Source: Phalacrocorax aristotelis (lineage: Eukaryota; Chordata; Aves; Suliformes; Phalacrocoracidae). Taken from it: a DNA stretch of 64,000 nucleotides. The position numbers and the translations under genes are program-made. The notes beneath the pieces are model-generated. The model did no database searches and was not told the DNA's origin. It was given only the letters and a program-made list of their open reading frames with translations. Position 1 is the stretch's first letter. Each line of letters begins with the position of its first letter. Shown in pieces: positions 12,401 to 24,900 of the stretch. Location of the stretch: contig NC_134297.1 in the NCBI RefSeq assembly GCF_949628215.1, forward strand, positions 6,324,001-6,388,000, written 5' to 3'.

Positions 12401-15400
12401 TGACCTGCTCTAAGAGAGGCTGTAACTCGGGTAGTGCGGATGCCTTGTCTTCTGACTAGCCCTGATAGACGCTCAGCACTGAATAGAAACGAGCTCCGTC
12501 AGTGTGATGCTGACCGCTGCCAAAACTCCGTCTGGAACTGCAAGGCTTGAAGTCTCTGTCCTCTCTCCGGTGGCTTACTGAGAGGCTGCTCTTACGTCGC
12601 CTTTTCAGGTTCATCTATTGGTAATACAGAAACTGGGGTCTGGTGTTTTCTTCTTGCTGAGGGGGTTGTACTTTGGGGTGAGAAAGGGAGGAGAAAAACT
12701 CCCTGTTTCCTCCAGAAAGACACCCCCCACTAGACTGTATATGGACCCGAGAGCATATCTATCAAGTTTCGCCTGCTTAAAAATGGGTATTTAATGTGCC
12801 TTCTTGATATTAGGGTCATCGGTGTGTGGTAAGAGACTCCAATCTCGGAGGGAGCCAAAGCCACTATCTCAGAGCAGCTGAAACGCCCGACAGCTGGACT
12901 TAAATGAGGTGATGGTAAGAGCTGGCTTAGCCAAAGCATCTCGTGTTCCCCGTGGGTGACGGTGTGCTCCTGAACTCTGAAAGCTGCTGTCGTTCTCATC
13001 CCCCACGGTGAGCCTTGGAAGGGAAAGTGCTGGATTAGGTGCAAGCTCTGGTTCACTGCGCAGGTGGTTTGCTTGTCTGCTCCCTGTCGAGGGGCATTCC
13101 TGCTGCCTTTCTGTCCAAGTCTGTGCTCCCAAACCCGGGCAGACCCTCCACCCAGCACACCCCAGGCCCTGCTCTGCTCTACCGGCCCTGGCTTTCTCCT
13201 GAGGTGTCTGCCAACTGCGCCAGACAGCCGGGCTGCGGCGTGTGCTCAGTCAGGCGCTTTCCAGGAACTCCGTGGCGGCTGCCATGTCTGCAAATAGTGT
13301 CACTTGGTGTTTCCCAAGGGGGACAAAAGGTATTTCCCTCTTGCTGTTGGGGTGATGCTGCAACACTAATGGGACAGGAGGTGGGAGCTGGTTCACCCAC
13401 TGCATCCTGGGCCTGGGGAGGGAGGGAAGGAGGGAGGGGGGAACCTGCCCTTCCAGGCTGCTGAGCCCCAGTTTAGCAGCATGATCCGGACTGGAGCCGC
13501 TGGGCAGAGAAACCAAGCGAGGCAGAGGCGTTCGGCACTTACAGCGGGCGTTCAGCCACGATAAGGTAAGAGTTTGACTAACTGTGAGGTAGAAAGTCTG
13601 CTTAGTGGATTGAGGTCATTGCTGTTGAAGGATGTTATGGACACAATCCACTTACAGTCTTGGCTGCTGTGCTGGATTTAATTTTTTCTTTTTTTTTTTT
13701 CCCCCAGCTCATCACCCCATCAGCGAGCTGGGGAATACATGTGGGAAACAAATTAGCAGACAGACAGTGGCATGTGAAGAGATTCTCCCTGCTGGCACGG
13801 ATGTGATTGCAAAGCTGTAATACAAGTGGTGATTTGAAGGCCAAAGATAACTTGCTGCAAGGCCTAAAATGGTTTGGAGGAAGGAGGCAAGAACTTGAGT
13901 CTACTGGTTTGTGAGGGACGTTGGGTGCTGCACAGCTGCTTTTTTTATCTAGTTGCTTCCTTGAGAGGTCATAACCAGTGGGGATGGGCTAGCGTTACAG
14001 CACATGGTAGTGTGAACTGATGCTTTACTGGTGGGCAGGCGCATGTGTTTGTGTGAAAGGCTGTTGTTTCCTAGGTAAGACAAGCCCTAAAATGCGTGTC
14101 CCCCCGCTGCAGCTCTGCTTGGGCAACATGCAGGCTCTGCATCCCCACTGTGCATGTGCTGGGTGAGAAGGAAGCGAGGTCTTCTCTCAACCTTGCCATG
14201 CTCAGCTGCAGGAGCAAGCAAACAGGGTATAATGGATGTAAAGGAGGATGTGATCCTGTATGGTGAGATATAGGTAGTGGGGCTGCTCTTTGTGAGGACC
14301 AAGGAGATTTGCTGGGAGAAGGGCCAGCCAAGAGCAAGGGGGACTCGTGGCGTGCGTGGACGCCTGGGGCCAGCCAAGCAGAAGGGCAGGGGGGTGGGCA
14401 TCGGCCAAGCAGAAGGCGAGCTGGCATGAGATCCGGGGCCGGGAGGGTGCCGGGCGCCGTGCCACATGTCATGGAGTGAATCGCAGCCTGGGCACGGAGC
14501 AGAGCGTGGCACAGCCTCTGTGCCCATTGATTGTGGCGGGGCACAAAGAAAGCACAGCCTGCAACCTGCGGCGTGTCAGCCTGGAGCCCTGCTCTCTCTG
14601 AGCAAGGCTGAGCCTTAATGCCGTACCTGGAAAAAAACTGAAGTCTTCTAGGTGGAAAAATGGTAAAAGAAAGTGCTTCATGTGCCCTGGGTCAAATCCT
14701 CTTTGACCCCATAAGGGGCTTTTGAAGCACCCAAGACTGCTGTGGGTGTGAAACTGCCTGGAATAGCATGCGACATCTGAGAGGGCAGGGTTTTGGAGCA
14801 GGATGGTCCACGTAGCTCAGGGCGCAGAGGCAGACCCCTAGCCTAGTCCTCTTGCCGTGCACGTCCATGGGAGCAGCTGGGCTGCCCCAGCCAGGCTGTG
14901 CGAGAAGGCTTTCCAAGCCATTGTGTGGGATGTTTTCCTTTGATTCGTCAGCTGTAATTCCTCCCGAAGACCTGGCGTGTTTCCTGGTGGTTTGCCTCCT
15001 GCAAGTCATCTGTTCCCGTTTGGGACCGGCCGCTCGGGGTGCTGACCTCCGGGCAGCCTTGCCTGCCTTCTCTTCCAGGGGATGCAGCCTTTCCTTTCCC
15101 CCCTTAACCCCCAGAGGTATTCCAATAGCTCCCAGCAGCATGAAATCCTCTCTCCTCCCTGTTCCCTGACCCCGTTGTTTGCGTTGGCTTCCTGGGGTGA
15201 GAGGTTGCCCCCAATGATTGCATTGGGTTCCCTGATCTCTTTACTTTTCTCACAGTTTCTAAGACGACCGGTGCAACAAGACGCAAATGTCAGACCCTCT
15301 TATATTTTGTGTGCCTGGGGACAAGTCTGACTCTGCTCCACCTCCAAGCTGCTGCTGGATTATACAAACCCCTTGTGTTGCCGCTTCTCGGTGTGACTGC

Positions 15401-18400
15401 TAACAGTTCCCATCCCAGCACCATCCTACCCCTGCTAGCTCTGAGCACAAACTGGGGCTGGGTTTGTGTTGCCTAAATCCCGTGGTATCAGAAATGCACC
15501 GCACCAAAATGAAACGCAGCACATGGCGCCTGATAACTCGTTTCTTTTTAATGTGAAACAAGTGGAGGACTGTTTCCTCTGACACCTCCGAGTGCTGAGG
15601 CTGAAAGTCTGCAGCAGGGGAGTAGTTTGGGAACTGCTCTTGGACTGGGTGGGGAAAAAGAGGAGATCAAGTGGGCTGCTGGCCATCAGCAAACTCTTGG
15701 ACTTGGACCTTTTAACCTGAGGGATGGGACTTTCCAGGCTGATTCAGAGCTGCTTTTCCCCCCAAAGTACCTCATTCGGGCACCTTGCAGGCAAGGCGAG
15801 CTGCCTAGCTCTCCATCCAGTGCTGCCTACGCTGGTTTCCCTTCCCTGCCCACTCATTCTTTCTCCTCTCGGCTCCCTCCCCTCTGGCCTTTGGGAGGGG
15901 GGTCTGGGGCTCGAAGCCTGCAGACCTGCCCCTTCGCTGCTTCCCTGGAGCTCCTTCCTGGTGATGCTTCGGGAGCCCTTGTGCCTTGGCCGAGAGAGAC
16001 ATCTAGTGGGGTTGGAGCTCAGGGACCTGGCTGGGGCGTTTTTACTTCTCACATTTTTATTGATAATTTTTTTTTTAATCCTTACAAAGGGCTGGTTTCT
16101 ATAGGAGCAGGAGCTGAGGTTTCTGAGTAGTCCTGCTGAACTGATGGCCTCGGGGCAAAGCGGACCTTTGGTGGGCCAGTTCATTGGGTGTTTTTCTCTC
16201 ACTTGGTGCTGAGAATCTTGGTTGAATCTTGCTTGGGGCTCTCGGTTCCCCTGACAGTCTCTGGAGGTGGCTGTCCTCCGGCGAGGGGGTGTTTTCTGTC
16301 CTAATCTTGTGTTGTGACAAGGTGTGTTGGGCCCTCGGGTAGTCGCTGGTCACCACCTGGGTGCTGAAGGAAAGGGTCTGCCTTCACAGAGGGGAGCACC
16401 AGAGAGGAACATGTCTGTGAAATGGCTCTGGGATGGCAAAAGGACCTGTCTTGGATGGATCCAGGCCTCTGGGAGCCCCCCGTGTGTCTCCCAGCTCCCC
16501 CAAGGCAGGGCTAATCTTTAATGTTTTGTCTCTTGCCGAAATCCTGCTCTTGGCACTCTTCCTCCCCCTCTTCTCGCTCTAATAAGCTGCAATAAGCCAC
16601 CAGCAGTGGCAGCAGGGAGGAAAGCACATGAGGGGAAGGATTTCTGTGCTCTCATGCACGGCTGGGGAACGGCGGGGTTTGTCTAGGGCAGAAATCACAT
16701 CTGCCTCGCCGCCAGAGCCCGCAGGTCTCTGGTCCCACGAGGTGCCTCCTAGGAGGAAGCAGAGAGGTCTTGGTGTTATCTTTCCTCTCTAGTGTGGCAG
16801 CGGAGGAGGCCCCAGCCAGGCGGAGGGAGCTGCGTTTGGTGCTGGGGAAGGCTCAGCAGGTGCAGCCGTTCCTGTACCGTGGAGCTTGGGTAGACAGGGA
16901 GGAACATGGGGTGAGCGAGAGGGCTTACAGAGAGGTGCAGCTGCCAGGGAGAAGGAAATCGGATCCTCTTAGGAAAGTACCTGCCCCTTCGGTCCCTATG
17001 CACCCTTCCTGGGGCTCCTGCGGGTCAGCCGGCAGCACCCAGGGTGGGAACTGGGTGCCACTAGCAAACCGGAGCGCACTGCTGCTTCATTGCTTCGCTC
17101 TTGACTCCTGTACGTGCCAGGGTGCAGTGGCCGGAGGTCTTGGACACCCCAATGTTACCTTGCTCTAGCTGGGAGGGAGTCACAGCTCCGTGTTGGCACC
17201 GGCCAGTCCTCTGGAGGTGGTGAGCACGGAAGCTGGGCAGCTTGGGAACCAAGCAGTTATTGCACGGCTTTAAAGCAGTGAGTTCTTGCAAAGGTTTTGG
17301 GGTAGGGCGATCATTGTAATGCCAGCTTCCTCCCTTTTCCAGGGAGAATTGCCCTCGCTTATCTCTCTGTGCAACGGAAATACCCCAGACCAGGTTATCA
17401 AACCCTGAAGGCGGATTTAAGGGCACTGGGCTTACTCTGACAAGGGGAAGGTGACACTGGAGTCAGCTGAGCCACCCCGTAATGTTCTCAGTTCCCAACC
17501 ACTTCACTGATATCCCCTTTGCCAAACTGGAGCACCCAAGACTTCAATCCAAACAAGACCCCTCTTGAGTTACAGGCACAGTAAACACCTGTCCAAAGCG
17601 ATGCGAAGAGCGAACGCGGTGTTTTCATCTCTGCTTGCCCCCTTGTGCGTTGGGTGATGTTGCACAAGGCTCGCAGTCACCTCCCTCTAGCAGGGTTGAT
17701 GCTGTGAGCTGCAGTGGTGGGAGGAAGGAGCCCTTCATCGCAGATTTTCCAAGAGGTTTCTCGGAGCAGAAGCCAGAGCAGTCTTCCCAGGTAATCAGAT
17801 CCAGGTTACATGCGCATATTTGGGGCATAGGGAAAATGTGCTGGCAAAAGCAAGGATGAATTTGATGCCTGAGCCAAAAAGGCTTTTAGGAAATCCACCA
17901 CCACCCCGATAATTCAGGGCAGGTGATATTTAGCGTGAAGCCTGTCTCATGTGATGGCTGAGGGAGCCCCAAGAAAGGGCTGAGAGGCTGAGCCGGCCTC
18001 TCAGAGACCCCCTGCCACTGAGGATCTGTGCTGCCTGGGATGGAGCTGGCTTCCCCAAAGCCCCTCGTGTGCTTAGTGCCGGTCTGTCGTCAGGGCTTTT
18101 AGGGAGGAAAAGAGGTGCTGTGGTGGGCCATGCTGCACTCAGTAAAACAAAACCTGTCTGAACACGCTTTGATTTGGTTTTGCTCACGCAGGATTTACGC
18201 TTCTGTTGGGGAAAAGGACCTCCTGCACTCCTCTTGTTCGGCCCAGATCTCCTCCTGGCTGAGGCAGGATCCCAAAGCCCCACGCATGGGCGCAACGGAG
18301 AGCGAGGAAGCATTGCATCTCGTGCTCAGCAGGTGATGAAGCATCCCACAGCAATTCCCCTGTGTGCCGGTGCCGGGGAGCCAACCACCAGGCTTCGATG

Positions 18401-20556
18401 CCTTCGGGTGAGCTGGTTTACTCCTTACTTTTTTTTCTTTGGCACCCAGTCCCGGCAGGATTGTTCTGTAACTGATGTGATGAAGCGCCCCGGGACACGG
18501 GGGGAGCAGGCAGGACTGGGCATAATGGAGGGTGGAAACTTTGGTGGCGAGCGTGATGTTGGGACCTTTGCCAGTAAGACAATGTGAGGAGAAAAATGGG
18601 ATGGATTCCCTGTGTGGCTGGTGCGGGGAGGACTTGTATCCCCAGGAGGGGGTGGTTGGATTTGGCTGTGGTATTTAGCTAGCAAGGCTGTGCTGGCCAT
18701 GCTGGTACATGGAGAAACTGGTGTTCCCAAATCTTCCACGAGATGGGGTGGCTGGCGTGGCTCTTGGTACAGTCCAGTTGGCTCCAGGAGGCCCGGACAA
18801 GGGGTGCACGATGCCAGCATCCCTCATTCAAGACTGTAGTGCCATGGATGGAGGTTCCTGGGGTGGGGTCCTCGGTCCCCATTATCCCAGGCGTCTCTTA
18901 GATGTCATCTATAAGCCACCAAGTGGAGGGAAACCTTTTCGGAGGGGATGTGTCTGGGGAGGGTTAACTGCAAACTGGGACACTGTGGAACTAAACCATT
19001 CGTGCTTTCATGTGCTCAGCGCTGCAAAGCAGTGCTTATTTATCCTATCTGTGCCCTGCACAGACCCTGGCTCTGACAGCAGTGTGGAGGGAGCTGGCTC
19101 TGGACAAGGCAGGGCTGGTGAGTCCCGTCCAGCACCACCTGCCTAATGCCGGCAGGCGTTCAGGGCTGAGGTTCCTCTGCCGCAAGCTACCAGCCCGTGT
19201 GGCATCTCTCAAACTGCAGCTTTTTCAGAAGGGATCTCCTGCTCCAGCACTGCGTGGCTGGAAGCCCTTGAGTGCCCCAGCTGAGGGGAGGCAGCTGTAG
19301 CCCCCCAGCATGGGTTTCTGGTCTCTTATGGATGACAATGGGTCAGGAGCAGTTGTGGGAGGTGGGAAGCAGCAGTTTTGGGGGTTGACTGACTTTTTCT
19401 CAATTTCTGCTTTTGTGATACCATTGGCCTGGTCTAGGCTGTGGAGATCAGCCAGCGCAGGACTCACCTGCACCCGTGCGGGGAGCCCACCCCGGCGATG
19501 GGATGGGAGTGAGGGTCTGGACAGGGTTAGGAGAAGCTGCAGGAATTGGGGCAATGTGTGCAGGGAGGGAAGACCCCCAGGCAGCGGGAGCAGTTTGGAC
19601 ACAGAAGCAGCAAATTACTTCAGAGCTGCAAGTTGTGCCTATGGCAACACTTTTGCTGCTGCTGGGGAAAACAGAAGGGCCGAGTCGTCCGGCCAGCTTC
19701 AGGGGAGGAACGCAGCAGTGTGCCATCAGCGGCGTGCGTGCCCAGCCTGCGGCGTGCGTCAGCCAGAGGTGTTTTCTGCAGTCCCAGCAGTGCCCAACCC
19801 TTGTGTTGGAGAGATGATCGGGTGCCCCCCACACTGCAGCCAGCCCCCTCCTGAAGTGCTCCGAGGCAGAGGCGCCCTTTACCAGATCATCTTGCAAATG
19901 GTTTTGGGGAGACTGTGCCGGAACAAGCAGTTTTCTCCCCGATGTGGTGTTGAGCAGAGGGGCTGCAGGGTGGCCGTGGCGCCCAGCCTGGCCCTGGCTG
20001 CCACAGCCGCCCTCGTGCCAGAGACCAGCGGTCAGCGAGCGACCACAGTAAACACTTTTTACATTGCTGCAGCACAGTATCATGTTTCTGTTGGTCGCAC
20101 AGATGTAACAGTGTTCCCTAACTCTGTTTCTCCATAGGGAGATCTGAGACATGGACTCTCCTCCTGCGAGCCCCTGTGCCCGGGAAGATGCCCCAGCCCT
20201 GCCATCGCCGCCTCTGAAGCTCAATGGTGAGATTGCAAAGCAATTAAAATCCTCCCGTCTCCGGCAGAAAGAAGCTGGCAGGAACAGAACAGCTGTTTTT
20301 TTGTTTTTGTTTCGTTTCTCTGGGTTGTTTTTTTCCCTTCTGCTTCTTCCCAAGAGCCTCTTTGCCCTTAGAGGGAAGCAGCACAAGCTCCTGCCAGGCT
20401 GATGCTGACACAGAGGATGAGTCGGCTGGGCTGGGCTGTGGGGATGATTCCTACAGCTGCCTCAACCACTGCTTAGTGTGACCCTCAGCTTCAGTCCTGG
20501 ATCTCTCTGGACCCTGAAATTGCTGGCTGCTTGCTTAAGGGTGCTCAAAACAGCAC
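9401..20556. other. Long gene-free stretch downstream of ST14
   Basis: No exon, RNA gene or recognisable transposon found. It includes a 19-bp inverted repeat at 11,335-11,353, a purine-rich GGGA tract near 13,415-13,440 and an imperfect short repeat of GGCCAAGCAGAAGG at 14,320-14,415. Open frames here are long only because the DNA is GC-rich. Confidence 0.5.
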
Positions 20557-20585
20557 GGGGGGGGGGGGGGGGGGGGGGGGGGGGG
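20557..20585 (+). repeat. G29 homopolymer
   Basis: Twenty-nine consecutive G on the plus strand, about 140 bp beyond the likely ST14 poly(A) site. The length is probably approximate in the assembly. Confidence 0.9.
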
Positions 20586-20738
20586 CTGCCCTGCAGGGGT
20601 TACTGGGTTACAAGGTTTTACTTTGAGGAACTCAGCTCTGCCCTCAGCAATGGGCATCTGTGCTGCAGAAATCCCAGGTCAGGAACGCTCACACAGAAGC
20701 TCAGGAACAACCACACAGAGTATTAGAAAATATCCCAG

Positions 20739-20744
20739 TTTATT
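20739..20744 (-). terminator. ST14 distal poly(A) signal AATAAA
   Basis: Canonical AATAAA on the minus strand followed within about 25 nt by a GU-rich element (TGTGTGGTTGTT). This is the best candidate for the end of the ST14 transcript. Confidence 0.6.
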
Positions 20745-21450
20745 AGAGCATCTCCACTTCATATAGAGTTTTACAAAACAACGTATTTACAGGCAAGGAG
20801 GGGGCTGACGGAACTCAATTGGAGTGTGCTCTTCTCAGGGCCACGCTACAGGGGAAAAAGAAATCAAATCACACAGTCACAAGTCACATTGTTGCGTATT
20901 TCTTTACAAAACTAAGAAGGGACTAAGACTTGTGTTGGCCGTTGCTGGGGACAAGCTCCAGGACCACATTCGCGCTGCCCTTCTGCTCGTCGCAGCGAGG
21001 AAGGGGACGCGGCCGAGCGCGGCGTGACGCCGCACGGCTGGAGCTCAGGGGAAGACACGTCAGCTAAACCTGAGCGGAGCGTTAAGGCCCGGCGCGGTAA
21101 TGCCAGCGGGCCCGGGTCGCGGCGGCAGGCGGCCGTCCGCGCCAGCAGACCCGCGCCGTTTCCCTCGGGGTGAGTGACGGCGTGTTTCAGCCACGCTTTT
21201 TTCTCTTTCACTCCGACAGCCTTGGACTCGGTGCGAGCAGAAGTCAGAGGACGGAAGGAGGAGACCATGGGCCGGGACACTGCCAAGGGAGGGATTGCCC
21301 CAGAACCATGGTCAGAACTTCTTTCCCTCTGCCCCCATGACTGAAGACTAGAAAAAGGGGTGCGGACGGCAGTTTGAAAACAAAGAGCTGCTATTGTGAA
21401 AGCGTATGTGTTTAGAGGCAAAGTGTTTGCCTTGTCTTTTTCTTTAATTA

Positions 21451-21456
21451 TTTATT
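21451..21456 (-). terminator. Possible ST14 proximal poly(A) signal AATAAA
   Basis: AATAAA about 320 nt downstream of the stop in an AT-rich stretch. A shorter alternative 3' end is possible; no strong GU-rich element was seen nearby. Confidence 0.3.
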
Positions 21457-21775
21457 GAGTTTAATTTTTATATATAACCTGAATGACCACTCATTCAAGT
21501 TGTTCATGGGAGCTGCTCCGGCTTGCCCGCAAAGGGAAATTTCTTATATTCCAAACATTGATTTCTAAGCTGAGTTGTGGGAATACTCGGGGCTAAACTA
21601 CTCAGCTCCGGCCGTTCACTACGCACGTGGAGTCCCAGGCACTTGCGGCGAGGTAGAGGGAGGGTTGACGTTCACAGTAGAGGCTGTGCGCTGCCGGGAG
21701 GAAATGACAATCCCAAGCATCTCTGCCCGGCAGTGTATAAGAGGTGTCCGTGTCCACGCAGGGGTGAGCGTGTCC

Positions 21776-21937
21776 CTAAAGGCCCGTCTGTGCTTTGACC
21801 CAGTCTCGCAGGCTGGTGAGCCGGCTGTAGACGCCAGGCTTGTTTCTCTGCGCGCAGCCGTCGCCCCAGCTCACTACACCGGCCAGGAACATCCGACCGC
21901 TGGGCTCCACGCTGACCAGTGGCCCTCCGGAGTCTCC
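21776..21937 (-). CDS. ST14: ST14 exon 19 (catalytic Ser, stop codon)
   Basis: Residues 796-848. Opens directly with GDSGGP (Ser798), followed by [19 protein letters not shown] and the C-terminus DWVKAQTGL, then TAG. The intron placement directly before GDSGGP is typical of S1A proteases. Confidence 0.98.
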   Translation of the reverse strand, partial: GDSGGPLVSVEPSGRMFLAGVVSWGDGCAQRNKPGVYSRLTSLRDWVKAQTGL

Positions 21938-24900
21938 CTGCAGACACAAACAGTCGCTTAAGCACCAACCAAGCCAGGATGTTGTCTTAAGTTTGTGATT
22001 TACTCTGTTTATCACTTTGTGTTGATCACTAATTCCAGCCAAAGGCCAAATAAGTGTTTCTGAGATGAAGTCACCTGTCTGTACAGTTTCCTGGCTGTTC
22101 CCTGATTAAAAAAAAAAAAATGTACATATATCTGATGCTTATTGCTGTAAATATTTATTTCAGAGTGCCCTAATAAAGAGCTAAACCCGTGCCCTGCCTT
22201 GCCAGCTAAGGTTCTGGGTAACAACCTGGAGCGCAGGTGCACGGTTCTAGCTGCTGAGACAGCGTTGAGACCAAGTCATGCGTCGATGCAATTTGCTGCT
22301 CACACCCATTCCAGCTTGTCTGAATCAAGGAGGATCGATGTAAATTTGTTGTATATTAAGTACAGGGCTAGGAGTGGAAGTACCAGAATAAAAAGGGCTG
22401 GGCAAAGGGCCTGGCTTCCTCACTAAGGCTCCTCCTCGCAGCAATAAACCCAAGTGCCGCCGCACCGCTGGCCTACCTGGCAGGCGTCCACGCCGCCCGT
22501 CAGGATCCCCACGCACATCATGCGCGGCGTCAGCTGGTCCTGCAGCAGCTGGTTACACACGGTCTGGTTGATGAGCCGGATTTCTGCTTTCTGCAAGATG
22601 GAGGCGCCGCTGCCTGCAAGGAGGGAGGTGCGGCGTAAGTAAAAACACACAGCATTTCCCTCCCATGTGCACTTTGTTCAGGCTCTGAACGACCAACTCA
22701 TTGCTAGGGAAATCCCCATTGCAACAACCTGCTTTTTCCTAAAACCTCTTTTCCAGCAGGGCTGAGACGTTCACCAAGGGAATCTCGTTTGATTCCAGTC
22801 TCAAGGCAAGCTGATCCATTTAAATTGCATCCATCCAGCACCCCCTTTTCCCTTGTTTTGCCGTGTGCAAAACAAAGCAGCGCCAGCGCTCACCTCCTTC
22901 CGTGGTCGCTCCCCAGCCGGTCACCCACAGGTCCTTGCCCACGGGGAAGTTGTGGGTGGCATCGGGCAGGCAGATGGGCTGGACGACGGAGGAGAAGGTG
23001 GCGGGGCTCTGTAGCTCCATCACGGCAATGTCGTAGTCATAGGTGTAGTCGTTGAAGAAGGGGTGGGAGATGATGCGCTTGATTTTCCGTGCTTGCACAT
23101 TGGCGCCGTTGAGGTTGCCTTGGTTCGTCAGGCCCAGGTAGGCTGTCCATAGGCTGGGGTCCGAGTACCTGCATAAGTCCCAGAACACAGGGCAGGGTGA
23201 GGCCCCATCTCACAGATGTGCTAGCTCACTGTCTTACACTGTTTCCTAGAAGTGCCTGTAAAGCTGGGGTTTTTTTTTTCTTATTCAGGCAAATGTCTGG
23301 AAAGGGAAGGGCTCCCCCCTACCTGATGCCCTGCAGCTGGAGGAAGCAGTGCGCCGCCGACACCAGCCACCTCTCAGAGATCAGCGAGGCCCCGCAGATG
23401 TGGCCCTGGCCCTTGGTGTGGAGGCTGACCTGCCACGGCCATTCTCCCACGTCCGAGTTCTGCCCGCCGACGATCCGCGACTTCCTCGTGTAGGAGCGAA
23501 TCCCGCAGTCTGGGGTGGGGAAGGGGTGCTTGGTTACTCCTGTGCCTCTTTGGCACCTCCCTATCCTTCCCCTGGGACATCTCCCACAGCACAAACATCA
23601 CATTACCCACGTCAGGGATGGCTGATGCCATCAGCATGGGAGCAAAAACACTAAGTTTGCTAAACCATTTACTGGCCAAGTCAGTAAATGTGTAGAGAAA
23701 CCCCTGTATTACCTGTGTAAACCCTCTCTAAACATCTTGAACACCACAGATGCTCCACACACTCTGAACATAGCTTGATCTGAAAATAGCCAAGCTATCG
23801 CACAGAAAAGCCATGGGGCTCCCCCCACAAGCATCGCTCTAAGAGGTCAAGCCCAGAAACCTGTGTCCCCCCATTCCCCCAGGGTACTCACTGCAGTTGT
23901 CCTCGTCAGAGTTGTCCTCGCAGTCCCGCTCCCCATCGCACTCCGGGTTCTGCTTGCTGATGCAGGGCCCGCTGCGGCATTTGTACGTGTATTCCTTGCA
24001 GGGGACTGTCGTGTGGGCCACTGCAGGCAGGATGAAGGGAGAAGGGTTAGCCCCCAGCAGGCTGCCTTTGAGGGGAGGTCCCCGCCTCAGCCCACCCTCA
24101 CCTTTGCTGCAGCTGCCCTCGTCGCTCCCGTCCCCGCAGTCGTCCTTGCCGTCACACTTCCGCGCGTCGGGGATGCACTTCCCGTTGTTGCATTTGAAGC
24201 TGTCGGCTGCGCAGCCTGGGGAGAAGAGCAGCTCCTGAGAGATGGCAGGGCACAAAATCCCACAGTACCTCCAACACGTGGTTGTGTCCATCTCCCTTCC
24301 CCCGGAGACAAGTCAAGTCCCTGCAGCTACAACAGACAAACGCCTATTTCCTGTGTCCCCAGTCTTGTCTGCTCTAAATTCCACACCAACACTGATTTAT
24401 ACAACCCTTTCTTTCCCAAAAGCCCACATGTTTCCTACACCCCTGCTCATCCTCATTTGTCTCCTCCAAGCTCTCACGCGAGGCGCCGGTGTGGGCTCTA
24501 GGATGCTGCACCTTGCCGTGGCCTGCAGCAGGCTGGCATTGTGGGTTTCTTGCCCTCTCGTTTCCAGCACAGCACAGCACTGGCCCTGAGCCACCATCGC
24601 CCCCCTCGCCTTGCTCAAGCCCTTTCTGTCCCCGTGGGGTGAGTCTCTTACTGCACTGCAGCTCGTCGCTGTTGTCCCCGCAGTCGTTCACGTTGTCACA
24701 GACCCAGAACTTGGGCTTGCACCAGCCATTCTGGCACTTGAACTGCTTGTCGGTACAGGCTGGAAAGGGAGAGTGAGAAATCAGGGGAGGGACCTGCAAA
24801 GGCACCTGTGGAGTCCCCAGCGACCCATCGCGCCTGCCGCAGCATCACGGGGGGAGCCTGGGCAGCTCTCCCAGCAGCGGGGCCAGCGCGTGGGACCGAG

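Larger units (their letters stand above)
20720..21775 (-). other. ST14: ST14 3' untranslated region (inferred extent)
   Basis: From the TAG stop to just past the AATAAA at 20739-20744, about 1.05 kb. It includes a CpG-dense GC-rich stretch at about 20,985-21,180 and an AT-rich segment near 21,440-21,480. The extent is inferred from poly(A) signals only. Confidence 0.6.

Noticed and set aside
15480-15540. Partial resemblance to a REST/NRSF site (GCAGCACATGGCGCC)
   Set aside because: Too many mismatches to the 21-bp consensus to call.
1-20000. Coding exons of ZBTB44 expected by synteny
   Set aside because: I looked for its BTB and C2H2 zinc-finger motifs in the readable frames and found none. 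If the gene is present, only non-coding parts could be in the window.
19448-20386. 312-codon open frame on the minus strand downstream of ST14
   Set aside because: GC-rich low-information sequence with several equally long frames on both strands over the same region. No family resemblance.
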